Below are positions 42,348-56,000 of a DNA stretch of 64,000 bases, in pieces. The stretch lies in the NCBI GenBank assembly GCA_030247855.1, contig JAPDRN010000105.1, positions 61,272 to 125,271 of the forward strand. Direction: 5' to 3'. The translations under genes were made by a program, and so were the position numbers. Numbering within the stretch: the stretch's first letter is position 1; each line of letters starts with the position of its first letter. The DNA is from Knufia peltigerae. Its lineage: Eukaryota; Ascomycota; Eurotiomycetes; Chaetothyriales; Trichomeriaceae. The notes beneath the pieces were generated by a model, which made no database searches, had not been told where the DNA came from, and saw only the letters and a list, made by a program, of their open reading frames with translations.

Positions 42348-45300
42348 CTATGACTCCGTAGAGACCGCACTATTCTTCTCATCAACCACAGTCTCCTCGG
42401 CTCTTGTCACTTCCATCTCCGCAGGTGCAGGAGGAAACAATTCCTGTACCAGGCCAGGCAAGAATCTATCCAATCTCCTCACCGTTTCTGGCCAGATCTG
42501 AGAATCATCGATCTTGTGGTCTTGCTGCTGTTCAACCTCTTCCTCGTCTTTGTCTTCGTCTTTTTCTTCGGTCTCTGGAGAAATTGGTACACGTGGTTGC
42601 GGTACCAAACCAGGTTGCACAATCGCATTATCCCTACCCAAATACCCAGTCCCGTCCATGACGAGGAGAACATTCTTCACCCCTTCAAGCACAGCTTCAG
42701 CCAAAGCGTCTCCTTCAGTACCTGCATTCATCAGGCGGTCAAGGAGTTCCAATACTTTTACCCACACATCGCCCATTCGGCCTACCTCTACAAGTCGGTC
42801 AAGATATCGTAAGAAGATTTTGCAGAGCAGGCTTGCAGCATGTGCTCGCGTGTCGTTCATTCCGAGGGGGTCGATCTGATATATGTCGGGCTTCAAGAGC
42901 CTCAAAGTTAACGGGAAGAGAACTTCATCAAACATGGCTGTCCATTCATGATGTTGTTCCTTATCTGCAACGGTCTCAGAAAGCAATGTGCGTTGTAATG
43001 CCGAGAGCGCTCGATGGCGGACCTCACGACATGGGTTGACACATTGTGCACACAGCGCCCGGAAAATGGGCGACCAGTATGCCGCCCAAGCTTCATTCCG
43101 CTCGAGATGTGATTGAGCAATAAGACCAGGCACACGGTCACTAAGCTGATAGATCAAGCTGATAGCTTTGTTCGCTCGTTGCACTACGGCAATGTCTTCG
43201 TCGCGGGCCGGTTTGGCTTGGTGACCTCGTTTGGCTGCGAAGTCCCGTCGCTTTTCCTGGATTGAGCCAATAGAACCGGCAGCAGCAAAGTCATTGGCCA
43301 ACCCGATAACAGATTCAAAATTATCGGCCGTCACTGTCGTGGGCATGGACGTGGCAAGAGTAGTCAGGATGGAGAAAACCTTTTCGGCTTCGGTCTTGTG
43401 CTGATGAAGTCGTTGAAGAGTCGACCAGAAATCTGGAGAGGTTGTGATTTCATTGGTCAAAGCAGCAGGGCCGTCGATGCAGCTGGCTAGGTCTTTCGTG
43501 ATCGCTGCTGCGGTACGATCCAAGACAGCATCATCAAAGCTAGAAATAGCGTGAAGAACCACAGGGGCACGCATGAAGTCGAATGTCTGTCTCAAGGTCA
43601 GCACCATTATTGCAATAACAATCCATCTGATCAACTTACATAGCCATGTCGCAGCACCTCGAGAAGGTAATGGACGATCCTCGACAGTGCCAAGGGGTGG
43701 ATATTCGACGCATCCCTGACTGCGTTTTGCAAAGAACCCGTCAATGCTTCTCCGGCTACAGCGGTGGTTTCATCATCTCTCAGAGTAAGCATGGTAGCCA
43801 GCTCCAAGAGAAAGATAGATCCGGGATCATATTCTGGTCCAGCTTTGGGCATGCGGTGGCCATTAACTCTCGTGGTCACTGGAAGAGGTCGCTCCGGTTT
43901 CACCGTCACCACCGGTGAGAATTCTCCCATTTGAGACAACAAGGCTGTTACAAGACTTGTAATTTGATTCGAAGGAAGGGAGGCCATGTGCTTCAAGACC
44001 ATATCCGGTTGGCACGCTCTCACGCAGTCAACTGAGCTGAGTGTGTTCTCCAGTTCTTCCTCGGAAGGTTCAGGGGGGTCATCTGCGGCGTAGCTCGAAA
44101 GGTAAGATGTAAATGTTGAGAAAAGACCGCTTTCGCCGAGTTTGCCATCCCGATCGACGATATGCGATGGTGGTTGCAGTGGGATTGAGCCTAGATTGGC
44201 AAACCTCGTGTTTTCAATATTGGGCAGGGTGATGAGCGAGTTGACAAAGAGATTCCTCAAGATTCGTACGACATATATCCATGTCTCTCCCACTGCGTCC
44301 TCGTGGCCTGACAAGATACGGAACAGCAAGACGGTCGATAATTGTGCTTTGAAATCTCGTCCCAGTCTCACGGCCATCTCGCTAACCATGATACTTTTTT
44401 TCCCAACCTGAACCTCTGTGTTGAGAGAAGTGCTGGGAGGGATCTCTGAAGCCAAACCACTAATCTGACTGATACTGTAAATGATTCGATCGAACGCTTC
44501 CGTGACGCCGTATTTGGCCGCAATTTGTGCACACTGATCAAAGCCAACCACGACTCGGCTGAACACAGCATCATCGGAAGCGGACATGAAAACATAGCAG
44601 AGCGTTGCAACTATAGGCTTCCACGTCGCTCTGAACATTTCTGCATCGAATGTGTTCGTGCTGCATAGTTCCAAGGAACCTGCATCGCTGGTCTTCATCA
44701 ACAATTCTTTCCAGGCATATTCGAACGCATGTTTGTTGTCATGTTCATCAGGCAATATAATTTCATTCTGCTTGATGGCATCATAAATGTCTTGAAGGAA
44801 CTCCGGGGCGAAATCTTTTTTAGAATTGACCCCTCTCAGATTCTTGGAAAAGTCTTCCACTGCCATGCGCTTTTGAGACTTGATGTTGGGATTGTACAGC
44901 TCGGTGTTCAGCATGATAATAGCATATGTGAGAACAAAGGCGGCGTCCTTGTCTTCGATCTCCTCTGGGTTGACAGTTGTGCAATATCGATCCGTAAAGA
45001 TGTTGACAATGCGTTCTATCAGAGCAGATTCGCCCGGAAGACGGAAAGCACCAAGCATTTCTCGAAGTGCTTCATCGATTCGTTTGTCGTCAAAATTCAA
45101 TAACCCAATGAAAGCAGTCAAAAGCCGCTCATTTGTTTTCTTCGTCAAGAAGTCGCCCAATACCTTCTTGGAAACGTGGGATGTTCCTTTCAAGAATTGG
45201 GCAACTTGCAACGGATCGTCAGGGTTGTCGATGATACCATTTCTCACCAGGTAAGCAATTCCAGCTTTCGGGTCGTCGTTAAACTTGGAGGCACCACTTT

Positions 45301-47260
45301 TGATGATCTTTTTTCTCACTCTCTGCAATCGCATCTTCTCTATCCGCTCCTCTGCATCTGTCGGTATTTCTTGGTTAAGTCTATCCGCCATGAATTGGAC
45401 AAAGCTTAGCAAGGAGTCTAGACACAGTGGTGGTACGTTCGTTGTGCTCCATGTTGCAGAATCTGGGAATGCGTTGCGTGCTAACAGACCAACCATGTCT
45501 TCACAGAGGTCTTGTCGATCGACCTCGCAATCGTAGTTGACGAACAATTCTACCATGAAGCTAGGCATGCGCACTAATGTACCAATAGCCTCGACCATGG
45601 CTTCTCGTGCTTCAGGTCGTCTTGCTCCGCCTTCAAGACCTAATTTCTGTCTATCCTTGATTGGGACAGGTGTAGATCGCCCACTACTGGGTTGGGATGG
45701 CGCCTGTTTGACAAGTTTCGGAGCTTGAGGTACGCCTTCATAAAGCGCCGGATCAATTCCTGGTTCTTGGGGTATGTCAACGCGAGGGTGTAAACATGCC
45801 ACCAGATATGACAAGAATAATTCTTGCTGCAGTTTCAGCAATTGTCGGCACGTAGCAAGTAATGTTCTAGCAACGCGAAGAGAGCTGTTCAACAGGACCA
45901 TATTGTCTGATCGAACAAGCTGGAACAAGTGTCGACACAAATCATCCTGAACCAATGCTGCCAAAATAGGCTGTTTGGCTATCCAAGGGCCCGAGACTTC
46001 CAACGCAACATCAATGATCCTCAGTGCCATGATGCGCATGGGATCGGTGTGGGTCCGGTCATGGGGATCAAGGAGGTCGATTAGAACTCGAAACAGTTCC
46101 TTTATCGACGGCAATGCATATGGTTCAACATTCTCGTCTTCCTCTCCCTTCACGGGGGCCGTTGTATTCTTTGGCTCCGACTTGGAAGGTTTGCCATCAG
46201 ATGCTGGTTCGGAGCTGGGCCGAGGATCAGCATCAACACTTGGCCGTGCTGATTCGCCATTGCCCATCACACTCCCGGTCATTGGTGGCTCGATTTTCAG
46301 ATCCTCCGAAGCACTCATCAGGGTGGTTCTGGTGTTTGAACGACTCCTACTCTTGGGCAGCTCTTCCACTTTGATGTACCTCAGCCGGCTGAAGACGACC
46401 TGGCACATTGTGACCATTGCCATCTCGGCCGATCTCCTGAGCACTTCCGACAATCTTGCTTGACAACACATGCTTAACCCAGTGCTCATCATTTCGCAGA
46501 TACTTTCATCGCCGAGTAATTGACCCTCGGGTCTTGATATGATGTTCTCCATCAAGCGCAATATCCTCAGTAGCACGACCTCATCGGCGGCCGTATCGCT
46601 AGCCTCAAATCGACAATGAGTGATTGCGGCGCTGAGAAGATGCATGGCGGGACCGATCCTGGGGCTTTGTATCGTGATGATATTGTAGGCGAAGAACTTC
46701 GTGATGGAGATGACAGCAAGGCTGGTGATGGCAGCGCTGGTCGACGAACTGCGTATGACCTGCAGGAAAGGGTGTAGTAGCTCTGGGGCGTCCACGGTCC
46801 GGACGTCCCTGCATCCTGCCAGATCTCTTCTCAACCTGGAGAATGCTGTCAGGAGCGGGTTGTCTTGCAGGCTCTTTCCCTTTTTTCCACGCAGCCCCCA
46901 TCGGCTCGCCAGGCTGGCATTCTCATCATCCGAGGGGTTATTGACGTTCAACTTTGTCTTTCCTGGATCTGCGATCACCGGTGTCCCTCGACGACTCTGG
47001 GAAGACGAACGCCGCAGTTCCGACTCTTGTAGCCTCGAGGCGCCTCCGCCCAAGATTGTGGCTACCGAGGATTGAGCCCACCGAGCATGCTTGCGCATGG
47101 CCGACGTTATAGTTATACATTCTGTCGTGATGAGGGCGACTGGGTCGATGGCGATGGCAGGGGTGATGTCGTGAGTAATGTCAACTTGGGCCGTGGCCAG
47201 TGCAGGCATAGGCGACATGTCATCTTGTGGGATTGATACATGTGGGCGAGGGACGGCCAT
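42348..47260 (-). CDS. ARF guanine-nucleotide exchange factor, Gea1/Gea2/GBF1 type (SEC7 domain)
   Basis: Two exons (47260-43640 and 43586-42348) joined in phase by a GTAAGT...GACAG intron that restores LRHGYTFDFMRAPV give 1619 residues. The N-terminal DCB region has TECITITSAMRKHARWAQSSV, typical of the fungal Gea proteins. A HUS region follows (about 560-610). The SEC7 catalytic domain (about residues 640-830) shows AFRLPGESALIERIV, containing the glutamate finger, and AIIMLNTELYNPN, the second conserved loop. HDS repeats fill the C-terminal half. The protein loads GTP on ARF1 at Golgi membranes and starts COPI vesicle formation. The low-complexity linker (about 315-390) is Ser/Pro/Lys-rich and acidic at the C-terminal end. 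Housekeeping gene, in contrast to the accessory region to its left. Confidence 0.93.
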
Positions 47261-48396
47261 TTCGTCGCAACAACCCAGGTGAGTGCGGGCGCAAGGAGGC
47301 CTTTCGAAAGGGACCCCGTATCGCCCGGGAAAACAGGTTCGGGGCTTGGGTTACCGAAGAGTGTGGTACATGTTGACTGAGTGTTGTAATCTGGATCTGC
47401 AACTCTCTGGTGAATTGCAAGCATACAATACTAGGTAGTAGTAGCAAGACCTGACGTTTGACAGGTTGCCGTATCTGCTTCCGATATAATATAGCAACCG
47501 GCGTGGACACCTTGGCTGCTTCATGCTCGCCGCCGTCGCGTGAAGTCCAAGGGCCAACTTTGTGAACGGCAACTTTGCCGAGCCCATTTCCGAGTCACGT
47601 GTAAGGACATTTACTTGTATTGCCGACACTCTGGTTCCTTTCTTCAAACAGCATTACACAGATAGACACTTTGTCTTTTCGAAATGAGACGGAGAATATC
47701 TCAAATCTACAATGAACACCGTGGTGTCATTGGGAGTATATATTTGCGATGTTTGTCTTCAGTGACGCAAACAGATGTTCTACGATGAAGGACAAACGTC
47801 GAAGCTCTACAAAGTACTACAGTGTGCTAACAGAAGACACTAACCTCCTAGTATCTAAATCTCATATTGTGATTATGATCTTTCATATGATGAGAAACCT
47901 TTGAAAACTCTGACAAAATAGCCTCGCCTCGAACCAAGATGTGAGTATGTCACAACCTCTTTCCGACGCCAAAACGCACTACAGTGCTGAATAACGACAT
48001 GTGAATTGTCTAGCACAGAGTAGGTGACATCGACAGCGACAGCAGTCTTTGTCACTCGTCAACGTACATCTGCCTACATGACTCCATGCCAGCACTACCG
48101 ATGTACGACGAAGCTATCATGGTGTACGAGAAATCAACACATTATTGATACCCCCGCAGAGACAACAGGCCCGAGGGTCCGGCCCGTCTATGTCTCGGTA
48201 GCGGATCTCTGATATAGATTGCAACATATTAGTCCGTATTAAACAGGACCATGAATCAGGATTTTCGATCGATTTGCTCAACCAACACCTTCTCCCAGCC
48301 CGACAAGCCTCTCAAGTTCTCAATCAGTGTCAACACAATAATACCCTACTGAGTGCAAGTTTAAGCAAAAATCAAATCACTTTTATCGCACACAAC
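47261..48396. promoter_or_regulatory. Divergent promoter region of ARF-GEF and second metallo-hydrolase
   Basis: About 1.1 kb between divergent starts. Short open frames have no motif. No RNA gene or repeat identified. Confidence 0.5.
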
Positions 48397-49427
48397 ATGT
48401 CCTCCTACAAGGCTACCAACCCCTTACCGGAACCACAAACCCCGGATGCCATTGTCTCCATCACACCCTTCGAGTCCGCTCGAATGAGAATGCCCAATTC
48501 CATGGCCATTTTGGGCGACAGGGGCTCAACCGGCATCAACTCGTGGCGCTTCTTCATGCATCATAAACCTACCGATACAAAGTTTTGGTTTGATCTAGGT
48601 ATAGCTCACGTACGTATCCTAGCCATGTCCAACATTCTCACCCATCCTCAACTTAACCACCATCTCCTGGATAGGACCTAACTCTGTACCCACCACGAAT
48701 CATCGACGTACAACACAAAGTCTTTCAGACCCAACCCGGCACCAGCACGGCCGCTGAAGACACCCAATCCCTGAACCACGACCCTTCCGAGGTCAAATAC
48801 ATAATAGCCAGTCACGCCCATTGGGACCACATATTCCCAGCCGACTCACTCTTTCCCAACGCCACCGTCCTTTGCGGTGCCGGCACCTTGTCCTGGGCCA
48901 CCCCTTCGTATCCCAGCGACCCTGACAGTACGTTCGACGGTCGCATATGGGACACCACCACCGCCGCCACCGACGGACGGCAAGGCCACGCTCGTCTCCC
49001 AGTGCGAGAACTATCGTCACCCGCCACGTCACCTGAAGAATGGAAACCCCTGGGTCCCTTTGACCACGCGCTCGACTTCTTCGGCGACGGTTCCTTCCAC
49101 CTCATCGACGCCCCGGGCCACTGTGCCGGCAACCTCGCCGCCCTGGCCCGCACGCGTAACGCCGCCGGCGAGCTGCGGTACTGTTTTCTCGGTGGGGACT
49201 GCTTCCACAGCCCCCTCTTCATGCAGTACCCCGACGCCCCCTTCGGGAAGGGCGTCAAGGTCACCCCGACCGACACGTTCCACGAGGACGAGGCCGGCGC
49301 GAGGAAGGTCATCCGACAGACGGCCGAGCTGAAGCGGGAGGAAGGGACGAGGGCCCTGATCTGGATCGCCCACTGCGAGACCTTGGAGGGATTGTTCGAA
49401 TTCACACCCCACCTACGCCTCGAGTAA
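48397..49427 (+). CDS. Metallo-beta-lactamase-fold hydrolase (lactonase-like), second copy
   Basis: Two exons (48397-48609 and 48675-49427), phase-0 intron GTACGT...GGATAG, give 321 residues. The splice restores FDLGIAHDLTLYPPRIIDV. Zinc ligands are in IASHAHWDHIFP (HxHxDH), DAPGHCAGNLAAL, FLGGDCFHS and WIAHCE. It shares the central GPF-x-A-x-D-FFGDGSF-x-LID block with the island hydrolase at 15836-16851, so the two are paralogues. Likely lactone or ester hydrolysis; substrate unknown. From about 48870 the coding sequence becomes strikingly C-rich at third positions, unlike exon 1 and unlike the flanking genes. Confidence 0.9.
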
Positions 49428-50045
49428 CCACTCGGAAACCTCTTAGAGGGGAATCGATCCAACGTAGTCGAGGTGACCTCTGTCTTCCCCCCTCCCCATT
49501 TACATTCTATTATATACGTATATATTAATCTATAAAGAAAAGCAGTCAAACGAGGTTTTTTCTTTCCCTCGCACCAAAAGTCATTCATCATGCATACTCC
49601 GTACAAGGTGATTGAATCAGTCACCTGATGATGGTATAATCCACATGGCTGCTATTCAACTATGTATGTGACCATGTATCCACACGTGGAAAGAAAAAGA
49701 AAAAGCAAAAAGGCCTTTTTTCCAAGAAGTAAATATATACCAAGAACAAATAAAAAAAGAGTATCTAACATTGACCGATAAGGGTGAGTGAAGTGAATCA
49801 AACAGAAAATGTCTACGTCATGCAGATTCTGCTTTCTTGAAGCCCCTCATGCCAAAGTCCCATATTCAAACTCCTTAAACGCCATGCTCTTGACTCAATA
49901 AAAGCATTTACTCCCTTGTTCAGAACTAATGTCACCACATCCAAGAAAACAAAGTAATTCCACTCTGATCCATCATGTATTCTCCTCATAATGTCCCCAT
50001 CAACAAGTAGCAAAATCGCCACCCTCAGAAAAGTTAATCCAATGT
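49428..50045. other. Convergent 3' region between hydrolase and dynein genes
   Basis: About 620 bases, partly AT-rich with A-runs, presumably both polyadenylation regions. No gene seen. Confidence 0.5.
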
Positions 50046-53000
50046 CTATGCCTTGCTTTCTTGAGGGGCGGCGACAGAATGCTCTCCTTCCTCCAACAAA
50101 TCTGTAACCCTAGCAAGGTTGCCAATGGTTTCTCGTCCCTGACCCATCAAAAGCAACTTCTCCGCGTTAGCAGGCAGTCCCAAATAAGCTGGCGGCTCTC
50201 GTTCCGGCAGTCGATCGACCCAGTTCAAGAAGTCCCGAATCGTCGTTCCTTGTGGAACCTTCAGCGCCTGGCCATCATTGTCCGACACAAGTTCGTGATC
50301 AGTTTCGTATGCAGCAGGGTCGAAAATTTTGTTGACGATGTTGTTGAGCAAAGAGAAGTCTCCCTCATCATCAATCTTGCCTCCGTACATTTCAGTGATC
50401 AAAGTACGGATCAGATCCCAGGGTAGTTTGACAGGAGCGACATTTGAACGGCCTTGGGCAATAGCTTCGATCCAGGTATCAATGATGAATGAACAGCATT
50501 CATAGTCACTGTCGTTGAACTCCCAAAGTCCTTTCCACCCCAGAGTTGGCGCATATCGTAAGCGTTCTTGAAGTACAGCATGCAGGAAGCAGAGAAGGAG
50601 GTAGAGTCTGCCCTTTTCCACTGGTGTTTTGGTTCCTCTGTCTGACAGGACTGTCAGGGTATCCTTCATATTGGCTCGCATACCGGCAGGCTGTTCATAC
50701 ACCAGGGTTCGGGATGCTCGGATCAAGTTGACAGGAATCTTGGAACTGGACTCCATCGACAAGAAGAGTCTGAAGTCGGGATGAGGTTTGAGTGCTGATA
50801 ATCGTTTCTCGAGACTCTGTAACCATTGAGGTGCCAGGTGGACGTTCTTGATCAATACCCAGTTACCATTTGCTGCTGCGCTAGTGATAGCCTTGTCGGC
50901 GCTGGCGATAGCCTCTTCTGAGCCCATAGCCACATTCGCACAGTTTGCATTCTGCTTCTCAACAAGTGCATCCACCTTGTAGCTGGCATCAAATCCTGGG
51001 TTTGAGCATAGGGCAATGGGTACTGAAGAGTTGACTTCTTTAACAATGGCGCTCAGATCATCCGATCCTTGGAAAATCTCCTGTCCGAACACGTTCGTCA
51101 CAAGCTTCTCGGCTGTAGGTAGGAATCGGTCTGGTCTTGCGAGCTTCATAAGAAGCAATTCGTAAAGACTTCGGTCAACAGCATTGTCAGTCTCTTTCCA
51201 AACTGTTGGAACATGATGTTCAGCGCGCTCAGCAGCGAGGAATTGTGTCCAGGCGTTGCCAGAGGCGTTGATCAGTTGTTGATCAAAAACAGGAACCTGT
51301 TTGACTGCGGACATTACATCCTCATCAGAGGCATCAGGTGCGATTGAACCACGAGAACGAGGCCGATTTTCAAGGATCAATTCCATGACAGAACGATCGA
51401 ATTCGTAAGGTGTTGCACGGACGAGCAACATTGCAAGGGTGATTCGATCTTTCTGCAACATCGATAGTGATGTTCTCCGATACGTTTCAACAAAGATATC
51501 CTTTAGAATGATCTCGCTTCTCTCCTCATAATTGGTCTTGTTCGTAAGGTGAGGGTTGTGATGCAAGACCGAATTGAAGATGTCAATGAAATATTGTAAT
51601 GAAAATCGGTAGCCATGATTGAGGTGGTGAAGCTGTTCAAGCAATGCGAAGATGGCACTACAAGCATTGGCAATCCGGCTGTAGCCTTGGGTAATGCGAT
51701 CGACTTCTGCCATGACACCTTCTGTCTCTGCGACCTTCTTTGTGATCACTGCGGCTTCCTTCTTGAGCGTTTCCAAGGTCTGAATGACATTGTCGTCGTC
51801 CAAGATATTGCCACGAGATTCATTCAGGGCTTGCAACAGTCTCTTTTCAAGTTGTCGTAGGTTGGTGTCAAATTCACCCTGCATCTTGACGAGATTGGTG
51901 CGACGCTTGTCAACGTCCGGACGCTCTGCTTTGAGGACATCATTGAGAGACTGAGTCTGCAGACTGCTACGAGTAACAGTGAAGTTGATGAAGGTCGTTC
52001 TGCTGCATACGTCCGGGGCGAAATTTGCGGAAGGGTCGCGAGTGGACAAATAGAGCTGGAAATGCTCAGAGAAATCGATCTCTTGTTTGCCCAATTGGAT
52101 GAGGACTCGTCCACCTGTCTTTTGGTACTCCTTGTTGAGAACATGGGTCAAGATTGGGTCAAGATACTCCGCATCTTGAATCAGAATCGGATTGCCAAAT
52201 CGCAAGGCGCTTTCAAGCTGTTTGGTAAAGGCATCGTCGAGGAAGCTTGTTACCGTCAATTTGCGTCCTTGATGTTCTTGCTTCAAGAATTCGGTCACTC
52301 TGCCAGGAGGGTCAATGATCAAGGGATATCTGTTGAAGCGCTTAAGCATGATGGCGTTTTCCATGCACAGGTCGTCCGCAGGTAGCGAATGACGTTGCCA
52401 CTGCAGACGCTCATCGGCGGACGAAAGATAACCCAAGACGGAGCCATCGTTCTTGCAAGAGACTCCAGACATCGACATATGATGCATCCAATCATCAACC
52501 ATGGTCTTTCTGAACTGCTGATCGAAGAGACCTGCGTAGGCAAGGAATGCTGATGCTATCAAAACATCTCCGACCAAAGTCTGGATTTGCGTCTCGAAAG
52601 ATTTGCTGGCAGCTTCCCATCTTATTCGTTCGGAAGAAAGACTGTCCAGTAACCGGAGACTTCGGTCGACCTTTGTCTGAACTCTGGCCATTTCACCTTT
52701 GATTGCTTGCGTCTCGCTGATAAGAGCAGCGTATTCTGTCTTGTATGTAGCGATACTGTTCTCGAGCTTGGTAATAGTGTTCTCAATGGCTTTAGCATTC
52801 GCTTTGGTGTCGAGAGCTTTCTCTTCCAGTTGCTCAACCTCAGAACGAAGGGGCCCAACGCGGTCGAGAATCTCGGAATAATTGACTTGGGCCTCGACCC
52901 ATTGTACAAGAGGGCCACATGCCTTGCTTGCACGGAATACCTTCTCAAAGGTAAAGTCGTCATTGGACAGATAGTCATGGCGCATCTTCTGTCGCAACGG

Positions 53001-56000
53001 TGGTGTCATGTCCTTTTCGTTGTTATAGTTGACAATATTGGCGATGAAATCGTCCTTGCGCACAACAGCTTGAATACTCTTCCAGCTGTCTACCTTATGG
53101 CCAAGCAGAGTGCAGACAGATTCCAGCGCAAGCTTCACACCAGCCGGAGGGTTGGCCATGGAACGAACTTCAGTAAGATGTTGTCTCTTGATGTTGCTAA
53201 CACTTTGCTGAGCTTCAATCACAGCTGGCTCAGCCTTGGCGAGATCATTGAGCACAATTTCCTTCCGGCTTGCGATCTCCTTTTCTTGCTCTTCCAAGGC
53301 ACTTTGTACCTCTAATGAGGATGTTTTTCTCTGCTCGGCTTCTTGCTGATCGGCCACCATGCGCTGCAGTTTTTCATTAGCTTCAGCGTCTTTGAGCTCT
53401 AGTTGCTGCTTCTTCTGGTCTAAGCTTGCTCGAAGATCGCGAACTTTGTCCACTGTATCCCGCAACTTCTCGAGACCGACGTTCAGATGTCGTTGCTGTT
53501 CTTCGAGATCCTCTCGCTTTTCCCTGAAGAGCTTGCCAAATTGTGTCACAAAGTCGAGATAATGCCGAGGTGTGAGATATGTAACAATACCCTGTTGTTG
53601 CTCCAGGCGCTCATTGGTCCTCTGAATTGAATAGTGCATGTGAACCATCGCATTGATAATAGTGTCACGATGTGACGCAGGAAGCGTAAGATCGCGATAG
53701 GCGAGAGGGATGCTGTCTGGAGCAGTGAAGCCCGCTTTGTCCAGATCAATTGATTGCGTGAGCTCGTATCCAACCTGGAAAAGAGCTTGATCTGACCAAT
53801 CGCCCATCCAGTTAAGCACGCAACGGTTGAACAAGGCTGGACTCGTAGCTGCTTTGGACGACAAACCTTCCTGTGGCGGGTTCATAGTGAAAACAACGTG
53901 CAGGTTCTTTACAATTTCCTTGGTGAACCACTTGTAGAGTTCTTCTTGAGAATCGATATGATCGCCTTGACGCTGGGCACCTTCTCTGCAAGCTGTCATC
54001 AAAGCAGAGTATTCGTCGCCTTCGAAAAGACCGGGAACTTCTCCATTGGCAAGTAAAGTGTTCATTCGCTCCAGGAAGCCAGAGTCTAGCACATTGGACT
54101 CGTCCATGATGAAACAAATCTTCTGACCTCGGGTACCACAAGCTCTCAGAACATTTCGGAGATCTTCATCAAAGTCTTCAGCAGAATATTTGCCATGCAC
54201 CTTAATCTGGAAGATGCTCAGGCCGTTCATCCAAGCAACGAACCTTGAGAGGGTGGTCTTTCCACTACCACTGGTGCCAATCAAGATAAGGTGGCCTTGT
54301 GGTTGCCGGAATACTCTGTCGATACGAAGGGCGTGTTCTAGTACGTCATTGAAGAGGACAAGGGGGACGTCGACCTCTTCCTCGCAGAATGTCTTCAGAC
54401 GTGCTTTCACGAATTCACGAAGCTGTTCTTGTTCGACAGACACGTAATTCTTGGAGAGCCAATTCGAGAATAGAATAGGTCCTTGTAGAGCTTGATCAAT
54501 ATCTGCCGTGGGGAAGTGCTCAAGTGCGGTCTGTCTGACCATATCAGATGTCCAGGCACGTTCATCGGGTTCCACGAGACGGTCAGAGAACAGTCGCAGT
54601 GCCTCATGTGCCCAGATCCTAATAAGACCTTCAAGCGAGAGGTGTTCGAGCGGGGCGATGGCTTCATATATGCCACGAACCCACCGAGTGAGTTCTCTCG
54701 GAGAGTAAACATAATGCGGCTGAATGTCTGGGGTGAATCGTGCTTGAGACTTGAGATAGAAGTCCACCATTGCATGCGTCAGAGCGTCCGCAAAGCCTCG
54801 TAAGCTTGGTACCACCTTTAGCACAGCATTGTTGTATGACCCGTAAATCTGAGTCAATGAGGACTCGCCAGGGTAGTCAACCATGACAACAGGAGCGTGC
54901 CTCAAGAATCGATCGCCAAGAGGATGACGGCCGACATCTTCTGGGGGGTTGCAGGCGCCTACAAATTGAATGCGTTCCAAGGATACCCAGACCTTATCTG
55001 ACGTGCGCCAGAAGCCATTTTGTTCCACAAGTTGTCGCAAGAAACTGATTGCTCGTTGAGTACCATACTTATCAGGGGCTGGAAGATTGATTTCGTCGCA
55101 GAAGATAACTAGCCATCGACCGAGTTGTGTCGGGGAAAGGACCATCCCGTTCAATGTCTTCTTGTATTCGCAATACTGCTCAAAAGTCTTGATGACTAGT
55201 TCCGGCTGGGTTGCACTAGAGAAATTGAGACCGACAACCTCCATGTCTGGCAGTTTCCTTAGAGCACTGAAGAGGGTCATAGTTTTACCAGATCCGGGTG
55301 GACCGCAAAGCATGAGCGGCTTGTGTTCGGCCAACCATGAGTACAGGACATCTTCGTGGCGAACAGTGTCGACTGTCGGTATGATGACATCGGTTTGCTT
55401 GATTGAGTTGGTATTCAGGTCGACTGTGGGTACCTGGGATTGCCATAGGAGCCACTGAGCGTGTGGCAAGTTGACATCGTAGTCGATGAGAGATGTTGTG
55501 CTGTCCAGGTTTGGCAGATCGACGTTTGTCATCGTGCTGAGGAAGTCACCAAACTCTTTTCGAATGCCCAACCCTGCATCACTGACAAAACTCCAGACAC
55601 ATGCTAACAGAAGCTTCTTGGAAATGTAGGCTTCTGTCTGTTCCACGTCAAGGGGAAATTCAGGATGATTCAAATCGTATTCTAGGATTGAACGGCATGC
55701 CTTGGCAAGCAGACTGAAAACACTGTCAAGCGCTCTGGCATGCGTGAAATCCATGATGTGTCTGTGTTTCGATGCTGTCGAGAGGGCCTTGAGGAGGAAA
55801 TCATCGCGGTTGGCTAGGCCTCGCAATGTTTCAACAATGTGTCTTTGCGTTTCTCGTGCTTTACTGGCCAGGCCTGAGGCCTTGATCTCGTCGTCCAGAT
55901 CCTCGAAACTTCTGTCCGCAAGGTTTTGCAGGTAATGGTCAATCATCAGGGACGGGGTTACAGTGTCATCCGAGAACCAGACCATACCGCAACGACTGAC

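Noticed and set aside
42348..47260. Assignment as the trans-Golgi Sec7/BIG exchange factor
   Set aside because: The DCB-region TSAMRKHARWAQSSV motif, PGES-type glutamate loop and total length of about 1600 fit the Gea/GBF1 subfamily better.
52707..53315. 202-codon frame antisense to the dynein stalk
   Set aside because: It lies opposite coiled-coil coding sequence, which often leaves the antisense frame open, and has no recognisable domain.
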